Assembly: GCA_949987565.1 (NCBI GenBank)
Contig: OX465105.1
Location: forward strand, 18,961,159-19,025,158
Length of the DNA: 64,000 nucleotides
From: Luidia sarsii
Taxonomy: Eukaryota > Echinodermata > Asteroidea > Paxillosida > Luidiidae
Direction of reading: 5' to 3'
The notes under the pieces were generated by a model. That model was not told the DNA's origin, did not search any database, and saw only the letters and a program-made list of their open reading frames with translations. Of the stretch, positions 1 to 11,679 are shown in pieces; the stretch's first letter is position 1; every line of letters starts with the position of its first letter. The position numbers and the translations under genes were made by a program.

Positions 1-55
1 GCGCGCTAAGCTGTTTCATCCGACGCTCTTTCGATCTCCGATTCTGGAACCAGAC
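1..55 (-). CDS. lhx1: Lhx1/5 (Lim1) exon 4, start of exon: homeodomain helix 3, cut by window edge
   Basis: Read on the minus strand, these 55 bases give VWFQNRRSKERRMKQLSA plus one extra base. This is homeodomain residues 47-60 (W48, F49, N51, R53 all present) followed by QLSA, as found in Lhx1/Lhx5. The exon begins right after a CAG acceptor (complement of 56-58), in phase 0, at the 46/47 position where many homeobox genes have an intron. It joins in frame to the plus-strand exon ending at 34126, which stops at homeodomain residue 46. The product is a LIM-homeodomain transcription factor that acts in the nucleus, and this helix contacts the DNA major groove. The C-terminal region, roughly 100 residues in the family, lies outside the window to the left. 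Oddity: the strand is opposite to exons 1-3. A second paralogous gene is the alternative, but no minus-strand LIM exons were seen to the right. Confidence 0.9.
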
Positions 56-90
56 CTGGACACGAAAGATAGAGAGAGAGAGAGAGTTTT
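56..90 (-). other. 3' splice acceptor and pyrimidine tract of the minus-strand Lhx1/5 exon
   Basis: On the minus strand this reads as a CT-rich tract followed by TTTCGTGTCCAG directly before the VWFQNRR codons. The pyrimidine run and the CAG fit a normal U2-type acceptor, so the exon looks like a real spliced exon and not a processed copy. Confidence 0.75.
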
Positions 91-837
91 TTTTAGGTGG
101 GGTCATGGGGGCTGTGGAGAACAAACAAAAGCCCACAACAAGAGAGGCTGCCATCGGAACGGGAGGGCTGGGTCGCCCACTGTAACGACCATTAAATCGT
201 CAGCGAATTACCATAATCTGAAATTCAAATCGGGCCCGACACGTGGCCCCCGCAAGCGGGCTGCAGTCACCCGTTGCTCCGCATCAAATTAAAACTTGGC
301 TTTGAAATCACCCCAGTGTGAAATGGGCAGCGCGTTCAGCCTTTAACTTGAAACACACCACCACACAAAAAAGGACAGAGACAGAGAGATAAACAAGGAA
401 AATGCACTTCCGTATTTTTTTTATTATTTATTTTGCTTCTTTTTTTTGGGGGGGGGGGAGGTTTCTCAAATTCACCGATGACGACCAATTAAGGGAGGGA
501 TTTTTGTTTAGCTGTTTTGCTTTCGCTGCACCGACCATCTGGTTTTTGGACGTGGAATTTCCACGGTAGAAAACTCACGGGGAGAGGGAGGGGAGAGGGA
601 AGAGTATTGTGACGACTGGGGTTGAAAACGACGGTGGAAGGGGGAGGGAGAGGGGGGTGGGGGGGGGGAGAGGCAGTGGATCGTGGACACATTTTGGGAC
701 CGCTGGTTTTTTTTTTTACTTGCTTGCGATGAAACGAGGACAGATGATGCCGTCGGTGGAGCGGTAAACTCGGTGTAAACTCTCTCGCCTCTTCACATTG
801 TATTATGAATGTGAGCGTTATTATTGTGTCCCATTTA
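91..837. other. Non-coding; presumed intron of the minus-strand Lhx1/5 exon
   Basis: No supported gene. Contains T and G homopolymer runs (near 412-463) and a GA-rich, G-rich purine stretch (about 570-670). If the exon at 1-55 is genuine, this is intronic. Confidence 0.5.
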
Positions 838-1198
838 GAATGAGGGAAGAGAGTGAAAGAGAGGAGTGGGGCAGAGAAAGAGAGACGGAGAGAGTCGGAG
901 AGATGGAGAGAGATATAGAGAAGGAGAGAGACGGAGAGAGGGAGAGAGGGAGAGAGAAGGAGGGAGGGTGAGAGACGGAGAGAGAAAGCAAGGAAGAGAG
1001 ATCAAGGAGGGAGGAAGACAGGGAGAGAGGGACGGAGAGAGGTGGAGGGAGAGGTATAGATGGAAGGAGGGATAGAGAAAGAGAGACGGCGATAGAGAGG
1101 AGAGAGTCGGAGAGAGACTAAGAGAGGGAGAGAGAGGGGAGGGAGAGAGAGACGGAGAGAGGGAGAGAGAGGGAGATATGGAAGGAGGGAGAGAGACG

Positions 1199-1263
<65 letters not shown>
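838..1263 (+). repeat. GA-rich microsatellite array
   Basis: About 425 bp of GAGA interrupted by GGA, ACGGA and TAGA variants, ending in a pure (GA)n run at about 1201-1262. Long open frames here encode only R/E/G or S/L/P and are products of the repeat. Confidence 0.95.
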
Positions 1264-1271
<8 letters not shown>

Positions 1272-1750
1272 CCGAAGAGAGAAAGAAATTCCTAGCCAGA
1301 ATTCGGATCAACGGGTTCCCCTCCCTCTGCATTCGCCGACAGCGACAGAGAAGCCCATCTGCCGAAGGTCGGTGGTGATCGGAAGGGAGCGCAAGATGAC
1401 GCTCAACACACCAGCCAAAATTGGGATCGAGGATTTTTTTTACAAATTCGCCGACAAGAGATTTTCGAGGCAACGAGATAGACATCTGCGTTCTAACCCC
1501 CAGCTATCTGGGGAGGGGGTTGAAGGGGTGAAGTGTGCACGGTGGAAGGGAGAGGGGGAGGGGGTTGGTGTGCTTACTGGAGGCAGAATTGATTGCCCCC
1601 AGGGGTCTACCGGGTAGGGGATTCAGCCCCCCCCCCCTCCCTAAAAAAAAAAATCGAGGATCAAGTGCAATGTCTGTTGGGAAACTCTCTGGAACAACAC
1701 TTGACCGCCGCTCGGACAGTGTGGAGAGATTCCCCTCTCCGGGGGAGACG
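1264..1750. other. Non-coding spacer between two GA arrays
   Basis: Mixed sequence without a supportable gene. It has a GTCGCCGACAAG-type unit repeated loosely near 1338 and 1449, a C run at 1628-1637 and an A run near 1645. Confidence 0.4.
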
Positions 1751-1942
1751 GAGACTGAGAGAGAGAGATGGGGAGAGTTTGTAAACTGCTGTCGATATTC
1801 TAAGGAGAAAAGAGAGAGAGTCAGAGAGTTGGGGGAGGGTTTATCAACTTCTGTCGCAACTTCTGTCGCTATTCCAAAGAGAAAAAGCGAGAGAGAGAGA
1901 GAGAGAGAGAGAGAGTGAGAGTGGGAGTGAGAGAGAGAGAGG

Positions 1943-1975
<33 letters not shown>

Positions 1976-2012
1976 GAGAGAGAGGGAGAGAGAGAGTGAG
2001 AGAGAGAGAGCA
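1751..2012 (+). repeat. GA-rich microsatellite array
   Basis: GAGAGA runs with G-run interruptions, densest at about 1889-2010. No coding signal beyond the repeat. Confidence 0.9.
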
Positions 2013-2372
2013 AGTCTTAAAGGATCGTTGCCATGGTATGTGTGACCGATGCGACGCCGTTGTTCGCCGCGCGTATGCACACTCACACGCAAGACCAGCA
2101 TCCTATGGTCGGACATTGAATGCGTCGATCAAAAAGGGGCGCGCTTCTATTCTTCCTCCTCTTCTCTCCTCGCTCCCGTCTAGAGGCCCGACTCTACTAG
2201 ATATCGGAAATCGAAATCTGACCGAGGGTGACATCAGGACCTGAAGCCCCTCTCTCCTCCTCCTTCGCCTCGGATCTGACGACCGGTGACCCTGACGGAC
2301 CGACCGATGGTAGCTGACCAATTGCTTCGCCACGCGGTTTGCGGCGACACCCGTTTGCATAGGCCTACATCA

Positions 2373-2535
2373 TCGCGTGGCTAAAGACGTCTGCACTCTA
2401 GAAAACAGGAGTCGCGGGTTCGAATCCCGCACCAACCTGCCTGATAATGTTCCCACCGGGCACCGGGTAAAGCACTGAGCATTCAGTGCTCATTACGTTG
2501 AGCAGGGCAAACCCTCACAGAACTATTATTTTGGT
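2373..2535 (+). repeat. tRNA-derived SINE, family A
   Basis: A tRNA-like head carries GTGGCTAAAGACGTCTGC and the B box GGTTCGAATCC, followed by a tail with AAAGCACTGAGCATTCAGTG and a sequence ending near GCAGGGCAAACC. The same head and tail recur at 14030-14320, 57825-58095 and 58083-58250. The pol III promoter boxes come from a tRNA, but the acceptor stem here does not pair, so this is a SINE and not a tRNA gene. Confidence 0.8.
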
Positions 2536-3434
2536 GTTGACTTTATACTCTTCAGGTTATACCAATGGACAGCAGAAGAAATCGCTCTCCAAACCAGCGT
2601 TGCAACTTTCGGGGAAACTGTTGAAAGATACTACGATTTACGGCCGCTACTAAACCCGGCAGCGGACACGATGTAGGAATGCTGTTTTTGTCAAAAAAGT
2701 CTGCTCCAACACAGAAGCACTTACACGTCACTATACCGTCGATTGTAAATTACGAGGTTTTTTTTTACCCCTCCCGACAATGTCGCCCCTCTAAATTAAA
2801 CAGCGGGCCCGGACAGAAACGGTGGACTGGTGGGCTGGGATTGCGGCATCCGCTTCGGGCCTGGGTTGGCCCCCTTCCGCTACCCCCTTTGCAACCCCCC
2901 TGAAGGGGTCAGCCTAACACCCCCCTAGCGGGGGTGACGGAGGGGGAACAGAGAGAGAGAGAGAGAGAGGGGAAGAGTGGGAGGAGGGAGGGTTGATTGA
3001 CGGCCGGGTCTGGTTCAAACGCGGCCCGACTGGTCTCGTAGGAGTTGCCTAGTCCCCTCCTCCCCCTACTACGGTCGGTATATCATAGCTGGTTCGACGT
3101 CCCTAGCCGAGCAGGGGGGGGGGGAGCTTGTCCTGCCCGGGCACGGGGCGCCGGCGGGCCCGCTCGGCGGCGAGCCGTCCTTTAGCACGCCGGCTTCCAT
3201 CCTCGGAGTCTTGTGTCGGCACAACCCTGCACTCCGAACCCAAGGACCCCCTGCCACCGAGCGAAGCGACTGCCCAGGAATTCCACGGCTCGCCGGCACA
3301 GCCCATGCAGCCAAGTTTAACTAAAAAATACACACACAAAAACCCCAACCAACCACACACACGCCCACGCCAGCCCAACACGGCACGGCTTGTGTCTGAC
3401 ACATTCACACTCGGAGATCCTTTCACCACACAGG
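2536..3434. other. Non-coding, no gene seen
   Basis: Contains a short GA run at about 2949-2970 and a GC-rich stretch at 3100-3260 with no homology that I recognise. Open frames are short and lack motifs. Confidence 0.4.
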
Positions 3435-3495
3435 CTGTATAAACGCGGTGGGGATTCGAACCCCCTGTTCTAACCTAACCCCTCTGGACTACCTC
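3435..3495 (-). repeat. tRNA-like SINE fragment
   Basis: The minus strand shows a TAGTCCAGAGGGGTTA A-box-like stretch and GGTTCGAATCCCC B box about 30 bases later. The ends do not form a 7-bp acceptor stem, so it is probably a decayed tRNA-derived repeat. Confidence 0.5.
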
Positions 3496-3504
3496 GGAGT
3501 AAAT

Positions 3505-3565
3505 TCCTGCTGGGATCGAAACGTCAGGCGTTCTATAATCCATCTAGATTTTGCATTTTGAAGTT
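3505..3565 (+). repeat. Foldback MITE family B fragment
   Basis: Contains CTGCTGGGATCGAAACGTCAGGCG and, shortly after, TTTTGCATTTTGAAG, both diagnostic of the dispersed B family that is best preserved at 6575-6725. Confidence 0.65.
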
Positions 3566-4405
3566 TGATGTCATCAAAGTAGCTTGCACTTCTTTTTTTC
3601 GCACGTATAGTCTGAACTCGTCTTTAGGCCGATGTGTTGGTCGGGGATGGGAGACACACAGTTCCACTATAGTATAGAGCTGGCAGGATCTTCAAAAAAA
3701 CGTGACTTAAGCACGCATTCATAGTCCCTATACTACAGTATGGCGGGTTACTTCGTTCGTAGGGTGTCGAGAACCACTTTGCGCCGGGGACCTCCGAATT
3801 CGGAGCGCCGGTGCTGTCGCATGCTGTGTGCCGGGATCTCCGAATCCGGGCAAGGCTATCGTCCAAGTTTTAAACAAAGACTCATTTCAGCCTAACCCAC
3901 ACACAAAAGTAGCATCACAAAAAGCAGCACAGACGTCCGATTGTGCCAGGTTTGACTCGACTGTACTCATAGCGCGGATTCTTGTGGATTTATTGCACAG
4001 GTATACATTGTTGCCGATTGTTCAGCGAGTTTTGAAGAAAAAAAAATGGCACATGATTTTTTAAAACAAACAAATCTCGCGTGGCAGTCATGAAAAACTG
4101 AAAAAGTTGACTCCACAAATCACACCATGCAGGCTCGGGTCATTGCGGTGCAGACGGTCGTGTGCGGTCAACCTTTCTCAGGAGTCTGTGCAACTCTCAG
4201 CGTCTCTAATGAATGATGCTATCACAGCCAGCCACTAGGGAACGGTCCACCTCGGTCGAGTCATTATATACGACCGTAGACTCCTTTCAAGGAGTTCATG
4301 TCTTCGCTTCTTCGTGCACCCGGTGGATTTCGGTGCGCACGGAGCGTATATATACAGGAGATGCGTCAGCTGACAGGGACGGGGAGAGGGGGGTTTGATA
4401 GATAG
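3566..4405. other. Non-coding, no gene seen
   Basis: Unique-looking sequence of mixed composition. It includes ATATATAC near 4345, not linked to any downstream coding exon. Confidence 0.35.
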
Positions 4406-4557
4406 CGGGTCCTTTTTAGGGGGGGGGGGGGTGGGGAGGGGAGAGGGGGGGGGGGCGAAGGGGAGACAGACGCTGAATAATGGGGGTTAAGTGTGTCCCG
4501 ACCATCCGCAATCAGCCGTTGAATTCAGCGCAGCGTGGCCGATTCTTGATTCGGATG

Positions 4558-4850
4558 AGGAGGGGAAGAAAGGGAGAAGGGGAGAGGGGGGAGAAGGGGA
4601 GGGGGAGGGAGAAGGGGAGGGGAAGAAGGGAGATGGAGTAGAGGAGGGGAACGAGGAGAGGGAGAAAGGAGAGGGAAGGGGGTAGGGGGAGGGGGTAGGG
4701 GGAGGGGGTAGGGGGAGGGGGAAGGGGCGGGGGAAGGGGGAGGGGGAAGGGGGAGGGGAAGGGGAAGGGGGAAGGGGGAGGGGGAGGGGAAGGGGGAGGG
4801 GGAAGGGGGAGGGGGAAGGGGGAGGGGGTGGGGGAGGGGGAAGGGGAAAG
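4558..4850 (+). repeat. GGGGGA/GGGGAA minisatellite
   Basis: Nearly 300 bp of G-runs punctuated by single A, AA or TA at a period of about 6 bp. The plus strand has many four- to six-G runs, so it could form G-quadruplexes. Confidence 0.9.
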
Positions 4851-4939
4851 ACAAGACGAGAGATCCGAGATTCACTCCAAATTCAGAACAACACCACCCC
4901 CCCACAGCGAATCGAGAAATCTCAGTATTCACTGTTTTT

Positions 4940-5993
4940 AAATAAATAGGCCTAACCCCCCCCCCCCCAAGAAAAAAAAAATGGAAATTGTGGCTCGCTG
5001 GTGGATTCTAGCTAGCATCGCCTCGCCATATAAACATCTGTCCCGCCCGTCTGATATTGACGTCCTTGCTCTATTTTACATCCTCCGTCTTTGTCTTTCT
5101 CCCGTCAGGCCTTCTTGAATCATGCCCACAGACACAGATAAACCCACCCTCTCTCTACGTACCCCTCCCCCTTTCCCTCCCTTTCCCTCTCCATCTCTTC
5201 CTCCCTATACCCCGAACCCACTGATAAATTACCACGCAGGCACCTGCGCTATGCACCCCCTCCCCCCCCCCAAAAAAAAAAAACAAAAAAAAACCAATCC
5301 GTCGTAACATGGACAAGAACCAGTTCAGAGACCTATAAACCCCTCGCCTCAGCTTCCACCATAGTCTTCCCCTCTCCCCTGCCCCCCCTCTCCATCTCTC
5401 TAGAAACTTTCAGCATCTCATCTTCTTCTATCCACCCTCCCTCTCCCTCATCCTCCACCCCTCAGAATCTCTCCTCGAAAGAGACAGCCCCCCCATCCCC
5501 CCGCACGCCCGCCAAAAATATTCCCAGCACCGGAAGACAAGTATCGATGCTAGGGGTAGAAACGCCGGGGGCCCAGAGGCGAATAAGGTATGGTAAGGAG
5601 CCAGCCAGCCCCATTGGCATGAGCTGTAGGGATGTCTCTCTCTCTGTGTCTTCTCCCTCCTCTCTCTCTTTCTCCTCTTCCTCCTCCACTACTAACTACC
5701 ACCACCACCACGCACCAACCGACCGAGTCCCTCGCCTCCTCCTCCCCGTCGTCCCCCCGGCCCCCGAGGCGAAGGAACCCCGGCCTAGTCTAGCGTGGCC
5801 TAACGCTATTCATGGGCGCCACGGTCCCGACTGTACCGTCTCCCCGGCGCGGCGACACGGGGGCACGAGGAGGGTTGGTGGTGGTTGAGGGGGGGGGCCG
5901 CATTGATTTTTGACGGGGCGAATCACCTGTTCTGCCCGCTGCAGGTTTCACGGAGGAACGCACAAACATGGATCTCCGTCCGCTCGCTACAAG
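4940..5993. other. Pyrimidine-rich non-coding region
   Basis: C-run/A-run junctions (4957-4980, 5262-5292), CT-rich DNA (5110-5480, 5630-5700) and a GC-rich patch (5750-5960). No gene supported. Confidence 0.4.
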
Positions 5994-6065
5994 CGAGAGA
6001 GAGAGAGAGAGAGAGAGAGAGGAAGAGGGAGAGAGAGAAGGAGGGAGAGGGAGAGAGGTAGAGGG
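5994..6065 (+). repeat. GA microsatellite
   Basis: (GA)n with GGA interruptions, about 70 bp. Confidence 0.85.
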
Positions 6066-6247
6066 TGAAGAACGGCTGCTTTTTTTTCGACATAAATTAC
6101 GCTCCTTTACTCCGATTTTTTTTCTTCTCTTCCTTTTTAAAGAGAAGTGCCGCAAAATTCATGCAAACTGCTTACCGATTTCAATGACCAACAAAAATAG
6201 AGAGCAATGCTCCGAAATAAGCATAATTATTAATTAATTATAATTAA

Positions 6248-6485
6248 GGGGTCCGGCGTTTCGATCCAGCCTTTCTCAAAGGAATTCCGTCTTTGAGAAA
6301 GGTCCTGCGCGGATCGACACGCAACGCCTTCAGAAACTTCCAGATTGGTTTCTATAATTATAATATAGATCCCTAACACTTTTGTAAATCCACAAAGTGA
6401 CATACAAAAAATGTTGCAAACTCCTTTCTGACTAAAAAATTCCCAAAATGCAAATCTCTAAATTTAGTGGGCCTGATTTTGCAAA
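6248..6485. repeat. MITE family B, diverged copies
   Basis: 6255-6320 has the inverted pair CTTTCTCAAAGG and TTTGAGAAAGGTCCTGC with a GGCGTTTCGATCC start. At 6410-6480 the family's other end appears (TGTTGCAAACTCCTTTCTGAC, then AATTTAGTGGGCCTGA). Confidence 0.7.
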
Positions 6486-6569
6486 TCCAGCACGGTCGTG
6501 GTACTTTGGGCTTTTAAATTCAGGAAAGGTCGGGGAGAGACAAACCAATCCCACGATTTCTAATCATCG

Positions 6570-6725
6570 AGTAATTTTTAAAATTTAGTGGGCCTGACGT
6601 TTCGATCCTAGCAGGACCTATCTTAGTGAGAAAGGTCCTGCTAGGATCGAAACGTCAGGCCCACTAAATTTTAAGATTTGCATTTTGGTTATTTTAGTCA
6701 GTAAGCAGTTTGCAACATTTTTGTA
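6570..6725. repeat. MITE family B, near-perfect hairpin copy
   Basis: Arms at about 6580-6618 and 6634-6673 are almost perfect inverted copies, built on CCTGACGTTTCGATCCTAGC, with a loop of about 15 bases. The outer end is the family's GCAGTTTGCAACATTTTTG. No coding capacity, so this is a non-autonomous foldback element. Confidence 0.85.
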
Positions 6726-9335
6726 TAATCATCACCATCGGGTAATTTGTTGATGTTTTGTAGAATAGCGGGGAAGATAGCGTCCCGTCTGAAAAAAAGA
6801 ACGACATCTCTCTTTTTTTGAGAGAGAGACCGTTCATCTGAACACAATCCCAGCGCAGCTGTGGCCGAGCCTAAATACACACGGATTTCATATGTGCTCC
6901 GATGAACCATTTATACGACCATGCAGTGTCTGATCAATTGTCGTCCAAACACTGTAAACTGACTCGGTAAGCTTCATGGCTAGAACAGGCCTATATTTGT
7001 ATTGAAATCCTAATTTTGAGGAACTGAGTAAAAAAACAAAACCCCAAGAATATTATACGGTACAATTTTGTTTTGAACGATCTATTTAAAATGGGTATAA
7101 AATTTTAAAACCACCCTATTCTTCAGACACCAATGGGTGGCTTGATTCCTCCAACTGACCCCCTCATCTCATTTTGTCACCTCCCCTCTCTGTCTCTAAA
7201 GTCTTTAAAATGATTCATTTTTTTAAAAGAAAGAAAGAAAGAAAATAGAATTCTGGACGGCAGCGCGGGTTGCAAGTCCCCGGTCATTGACACGCTGCTA
7301 ATCCGATCAATATTTCATTCCTTCAGAGCCCTCACCTCAAGTTCAAATGCATTAAAATAACTCTCTTTCCCTCCTTCTCTCTTTCTCTCCCTCCCTCACT
7401 CTCTCTTTCTCTCTCTAACCCCCCTCAATCCCTCAACCTCCGTCTCTCCTTTCGGGAGCAATACTCTCCTCTTCCCCCACAAGAAAACAGCGGTGCCGAG
7501 GTCAGAGTTAAAACGCAGTGATTTACAATGGCCCTCGCGAAGGGACATAAACATGTAATCACCGCACTAATAACGTTGGTTTCTCGAATCCGATACACGT
7601 GCGCTGGATGGAGGCTAGGAAGGGGTAGAGAGAGAGAAGGGGGAGGGAGGCCAGGCAGGGACGTGCCAAGGCTAACGACCGGGCAGCCCGCCGAGTGAGT
7701 TACCGGTCGCCGCCCGCTGCTGTTGACGGGGCCCGACCCTCTCATCGACGGTACAGAGGGGGCCGTGCGCGCACGCTGCATCGCGCCGCCCGTTGCCCAT
7801 TTCCCGCAAACTCCAATATCCCTTAAAAAAAAAAAAAAAAAATCTTTTTATTTTCACTCGATGCTCCCTTTCCCTCTTTCCTCCTCTTCTCTCCTCTCCT
7901 CACCCCCTTCTCCCCTCTCTCCTTCGTTCTCCCAAAGCCGCTCTCTGGTCGTTTGCCGGGGAAATTTACGGCCCTAAATCGGAGCGCACGGCGAGAGAAC
8001 AAATCAGGAGCTAATCTGTCCCCAAGGAATCGTAACCGGGCCGGAGGAGGGGGAATCGTTCCAAAAAAAAAAAAAAAAAAAAGGAAAAGAGGGGAAAATA
8101 GTACCTACGCCGACACCAACAAGAGGTCAAGCGCTCACAATGGTTCAACCCGGTTCAGCGACATCTTACAAACGTTCAGCTTGTTCGAGCGCCTTGCTCT
8201 CCCCCGACAAGATCAGTGGAACTCGCCGACAGTAAACTTCGCAAACGACGGACGAAAAAAAAAAAAAAATCCCCAGCATAACTATTTTTCTTTAACCGAG
8301 ATTCCAGGAGACTTGGAGTTTATGTTTTGGGGGAGGAGGAGGGGCGGAGGAGGGGAGGAAGGAGGGGGGGGGGGGGGTTGGTTGGTTTGAGGTCGGGAGT
8401 GGGGTGGTCGATGAGGGAATAGAAAAACCATCTGGTGGGGACATCAAGTGAATTATGGTGGTTTTATTGGAAGTCTTTGAGTGTGATTGGGCCTAAAGTG
8501 GTACATAAATGCACTTATTAAGGCTCGTAATTTTGGGGACCCGTTTGAGGAGAAGGAGCGGGAGAAGGTGAGGAGGGGAAGGGAGAGGGGTAGGGAGAGG
8601 GGGGGGGGGGGTGTTGAGGCCGAAAGCGTAGACGTTCACGTAGACGTGTCACGTGGCTTGGGCTGTCGGGACCCGTGGCCTACTTCGTGAACTTCCCCTC
8701 GTCCGCCCCCGACAAACACCCCCCCCCCCCCCCCCCACAAAGAAACAACAGCGATAAACGGCTGAATCGGAGACTACGGGGTTGCTTTTTTTTTTTTAGA
8801 AGAAGAAAAAAAAGTCGCCCGAATAAGTAACAAACTCGATAAGTAATAGTGAAGACTCGGTCAATCAATCACGCGGGAAGCGACTTGCAGTCACTTCATC
8901 CCAAAGACGAGTCACCCACCCCCCCCCCCCCAGACACACAACATGAAAATAAATAGTGCAGCGTCCTTTAAAGTGGGCGGGGTCGGCTAGCCACTACAGG
9001 TGCGGGTCGGAGCCCAATCCAAACGACTTTTGTTTTTACAGTTTGGCCGATAAAACAACTGAGGGGTGATGTTACAATTTCTGCAGGAGGGAAGAGAGAG
9101 AGGGAGAGAGGGAGAGAGGGGGATGGGGAGATGTTGATTTTATCGGCTTGGCCGAGGCACGCGTGAATCACCCGGGCTTGTTGTGCTAAGGATTTACCCA
9201 GCGCGTCGCATCAGTGAATGGCAGGGCGGAATGTGATTGGAGCCGTGATGGGATCGCATGTGGTGGTGGGAGGTGAGGAGGGGAGACGAAGAGGTAGAAG
9301 CAAAACGAAACAAGAACACGGAGCAGAACGATGAC
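6726..9335. other. Non-coding, no gene seen
   Basis: CT-rich stretch at 7365-7420, A runs at 7825-7842, 8062-8082 and 8256-8268, G run at 8368-8380, C run at 8720-8736, GA-rich patch at 9088-9122. No splice-bounded conserved reading frame found. Confidence 0.4.
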
Positions 9336-9733
9336 ATGGCAGGGCAGGGCAGGGCAAGGCCGGCAGGGCAGGGCAGGGTAGGGCCGGCATGGCAGGGCAG
9401 AGCAGGGCAGGCATGAGAGGGCAGGGTAGGGCAGGGCCGACAGGAGAGGGCAGGGAAGGGCCGACAGGGCAGGGCAAGGCGGAGCATGGAAGGGCAGGGC
9501 AGGGCAGGGCAGGGCAGGGGAGGGCAGGGCAGGGCATGGCAGGGCATGGCATGGCATGGCAGGGCTTGCAGGGCAGGGCAGGCAGGGCAGGGCAAGGCAT
9601 GGCATGGCAGGGCTTGCAGGGCAGGGCAGGGCAGGGCAGGGCAGGGCAGGGCAGGACAGGTCAGGGTTGGGTTGGGCAAGGCATAGTAGGGCAGAGCATG
9701 GCAGGGCAGGACAGGGAAGGGCAGGGCAGGGCA
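9336..9733 (+). repeat. GGGCA pentanucleotide array
   Basis: About 400 bp of GGCAG/GGCAT/GGCAA units with occasional AGGCTTGCAGGGC higher-order repeats. All strands stay open because a 5-bp unit reads through in three frames. The resulting PCPAL/GRAGQ proteins are artefacts. Confidence 0.95.
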
Positions 9734-10699
9734 GGATTTTCTTCACGGCGCGCCCCAAAAACGGCGACACTCCGCGCCCCGATCGGAGGTCCAGGGTTAG
9801 GGATCGAAGGCATCGCTGGCTAGAGGGGAGAAGGACGGCGCGCCCAGAACACCGAGTCGTGTTTATTTTGGCGATTTTCGGGAGTCCCGACTCGTCACCA
9901 CCCTTCACCAGCCCCCTCCCCCCCACGAAAAATAATAGAAAAATAAATAAAACCAAACAGTCCTTGCTATTGACTAAAAAAAAGGTCCTCCTTCGAGTCC
10001 GCAAACCAATTCAAAACCAGGTTCCCTCCCCCACCCATCCCTCCCGGCCAAACCCAAATTTAACAGTCCCTCACTACACCCTCCCCTTCTCAGTCACCTA
10101 CTGGAGCCCCCTCCCCTCTCCAGCTCCCCACACACCCCTCTCGAAAATCCCAACAACCCCCCCCCCCCCGAGGACAGCGGCTCAGTAATGGAGCCCGCCG
10201 TCCCAGTCACAATTCGGACAATGTTCCCTTCGCCAGCGACGAAAAGGCGAAGTCGTCTTTTGTTACTGGGCAGGCGCTAATACGCCCCGTCTCTCACCCG
10301 ATAAGTAACGGGATACTTAAATCCCAAACGCAAACACACAGCGCGCCAAAAAAAAAAATACATATCGCGCTCGATAAATACAAGAAAAGAAAGCATAACA
10401 ACCCGAACTACGAAGTGCACGGCCACCCTCACCCTCTCTGTCCTTTTTCTGAGACAGAGGGAGAGAGGGAGAGAGAGAGAGGGGGGGGGGGAGGGTTTTT
10501 AGGGGGACAATATCTTTTATTTGAGGAATGGTTAAGTTATGGTTCAGCCCCTTCTTGTTCAACTTGCCGGGCCAGGAGGGGAGTTCAGCGCCGACGCCTG
10601 GAGCTGTTTCTTTGCGGGCCAACGCCAGCGAGCCGTACAAAGAGGGGGCGACTCAGATTGTTACTGATAATAACAACTCAGCTTGGAAACTTTTTTCCT
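9734..10699. other. Non-coding, no gene seen
   Basis: GC-rich then C-rich sequence (10020-10165) and a GA/G run at 10458-10492. No supported gene. Confidence 0.35.
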
Positions 10700-11278
10700 A
10701 ATTCCCGCCTTCTCTATCGGTCTCCCTTTATCTCTCTCTCCCCCTCTCTCCCTCCCTCACTGTGTCTCTGTCTCTCTCCCTCACCTCTCTCTGTCTCGTT
10801 TCTCCCCCTCTCTCTCCGTCTCTCACCTCTCTCTCCCCTCTCCCGGCGCTGTCTCTCACCTCTCTCTTTTTCCCTCCCTCTTCCTCACTGCTCTCTCTCC
10901 CCCTGTTTGTCTCTTCACCTCCCTCTCCCCATGCCTGTCTCTCCACCTCTCTTTATCCTCTCGCCCTCTGTCTCTGTCTCACTCTATGTCTCTCTTCCCC
11001 CCTCTCCCCCCCCCCCCCACTCTGTCTCTCACCTCTCTCTCCCCCTCTCCAAGCGCAGTCTCTCACCTCTCTCTCCCTCTCCCTCCCCGCTCCCTCTCCC
11101 TCTGTCTCTCCAACTCTCTCTCCCATGTCCGTCTCTCCACCTCTCTCTCCTCTCTCTCAGTCCTCCCTCTGTCTATGTCCCACTCTGTCTCGCTTCCTCT
11201 ATGCCTCGCTCCCCTCTCTCTGTCTGTCTGTCCGTCTCCCTCTTTCACTGTCTCTCTACCTTTCTCTCTGCTGGCCTC
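10700..11278 (+). repeat. CT-rich array ending at an assembly gap
   Basis: TCTCTC/TCCCTC units with TGTCTC variants. The array runs directly into the N block, so the gap falls inside the repeat. Confidence 0.95.
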
Positions 11279-11478
11279 NNNNNNNNNNNNNNNNNNNNNN
11301 NNNNNNNNNNNNNNNNNNNNNNNNNNNNNNNNNNNNNNNNNNNNNNNNNNNNNNNNNNNNNNNNNNNNNNNNNNNNNNNNNNNNNNNNNNNNNNNNNNNN
11401 NNNNNNNNNNNNNNNNNNNNNNNNNNNNNNNNNNNNNNNNNNNNNNNNNNNNNNNNNNNNNNNNNNNNNNNNNNNNNN
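11279..11478. other. Assembly gap, exactly 200 N
   Basis: A round-number N run, which suggests a scaffolding pad and not a measured gap. Sequence on either side was joined by linkage, so the order and orientation across it are not proven by the sequence. Confidence 0.98.
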
Positions 11479-11679
11479 ACTCCCCCTCCTCCCTCCTTGC
11501 CCTACCGGAGAAACCGGTCGTGGAGACCCGAGGAATACCTCCTTGATATACCCTCACGCAGAGCAGGCCGCGGTCTCTGTGGTAAGGTACAGCCTAACGC
11601 TTCATTGTCCTGGGTTATGGGCGTACATTCCATTTGAACCCAAATGTTGCTGCTCAAACCGCTAGGGAAAACTACCCCA

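Noticed and set aside
4340..4355. TATA-like ATATATAC as a promoter
   Set aside because: No exon or conserved frame lies downstream; the next DNA is G-run repeat.
9186..10004. 272-codon Pro/Cys/Ala/Leu frame and its Gly/Gln/Arg mirror frames
   Set aside because: Product of the GGGCA pentanucleotide array, open in several frames on both strands.
10415..11665. Long plus-strand frame across the N gap
   Set aside because: Only open because N codons are not counted as stops; the flanks are CT repeats.
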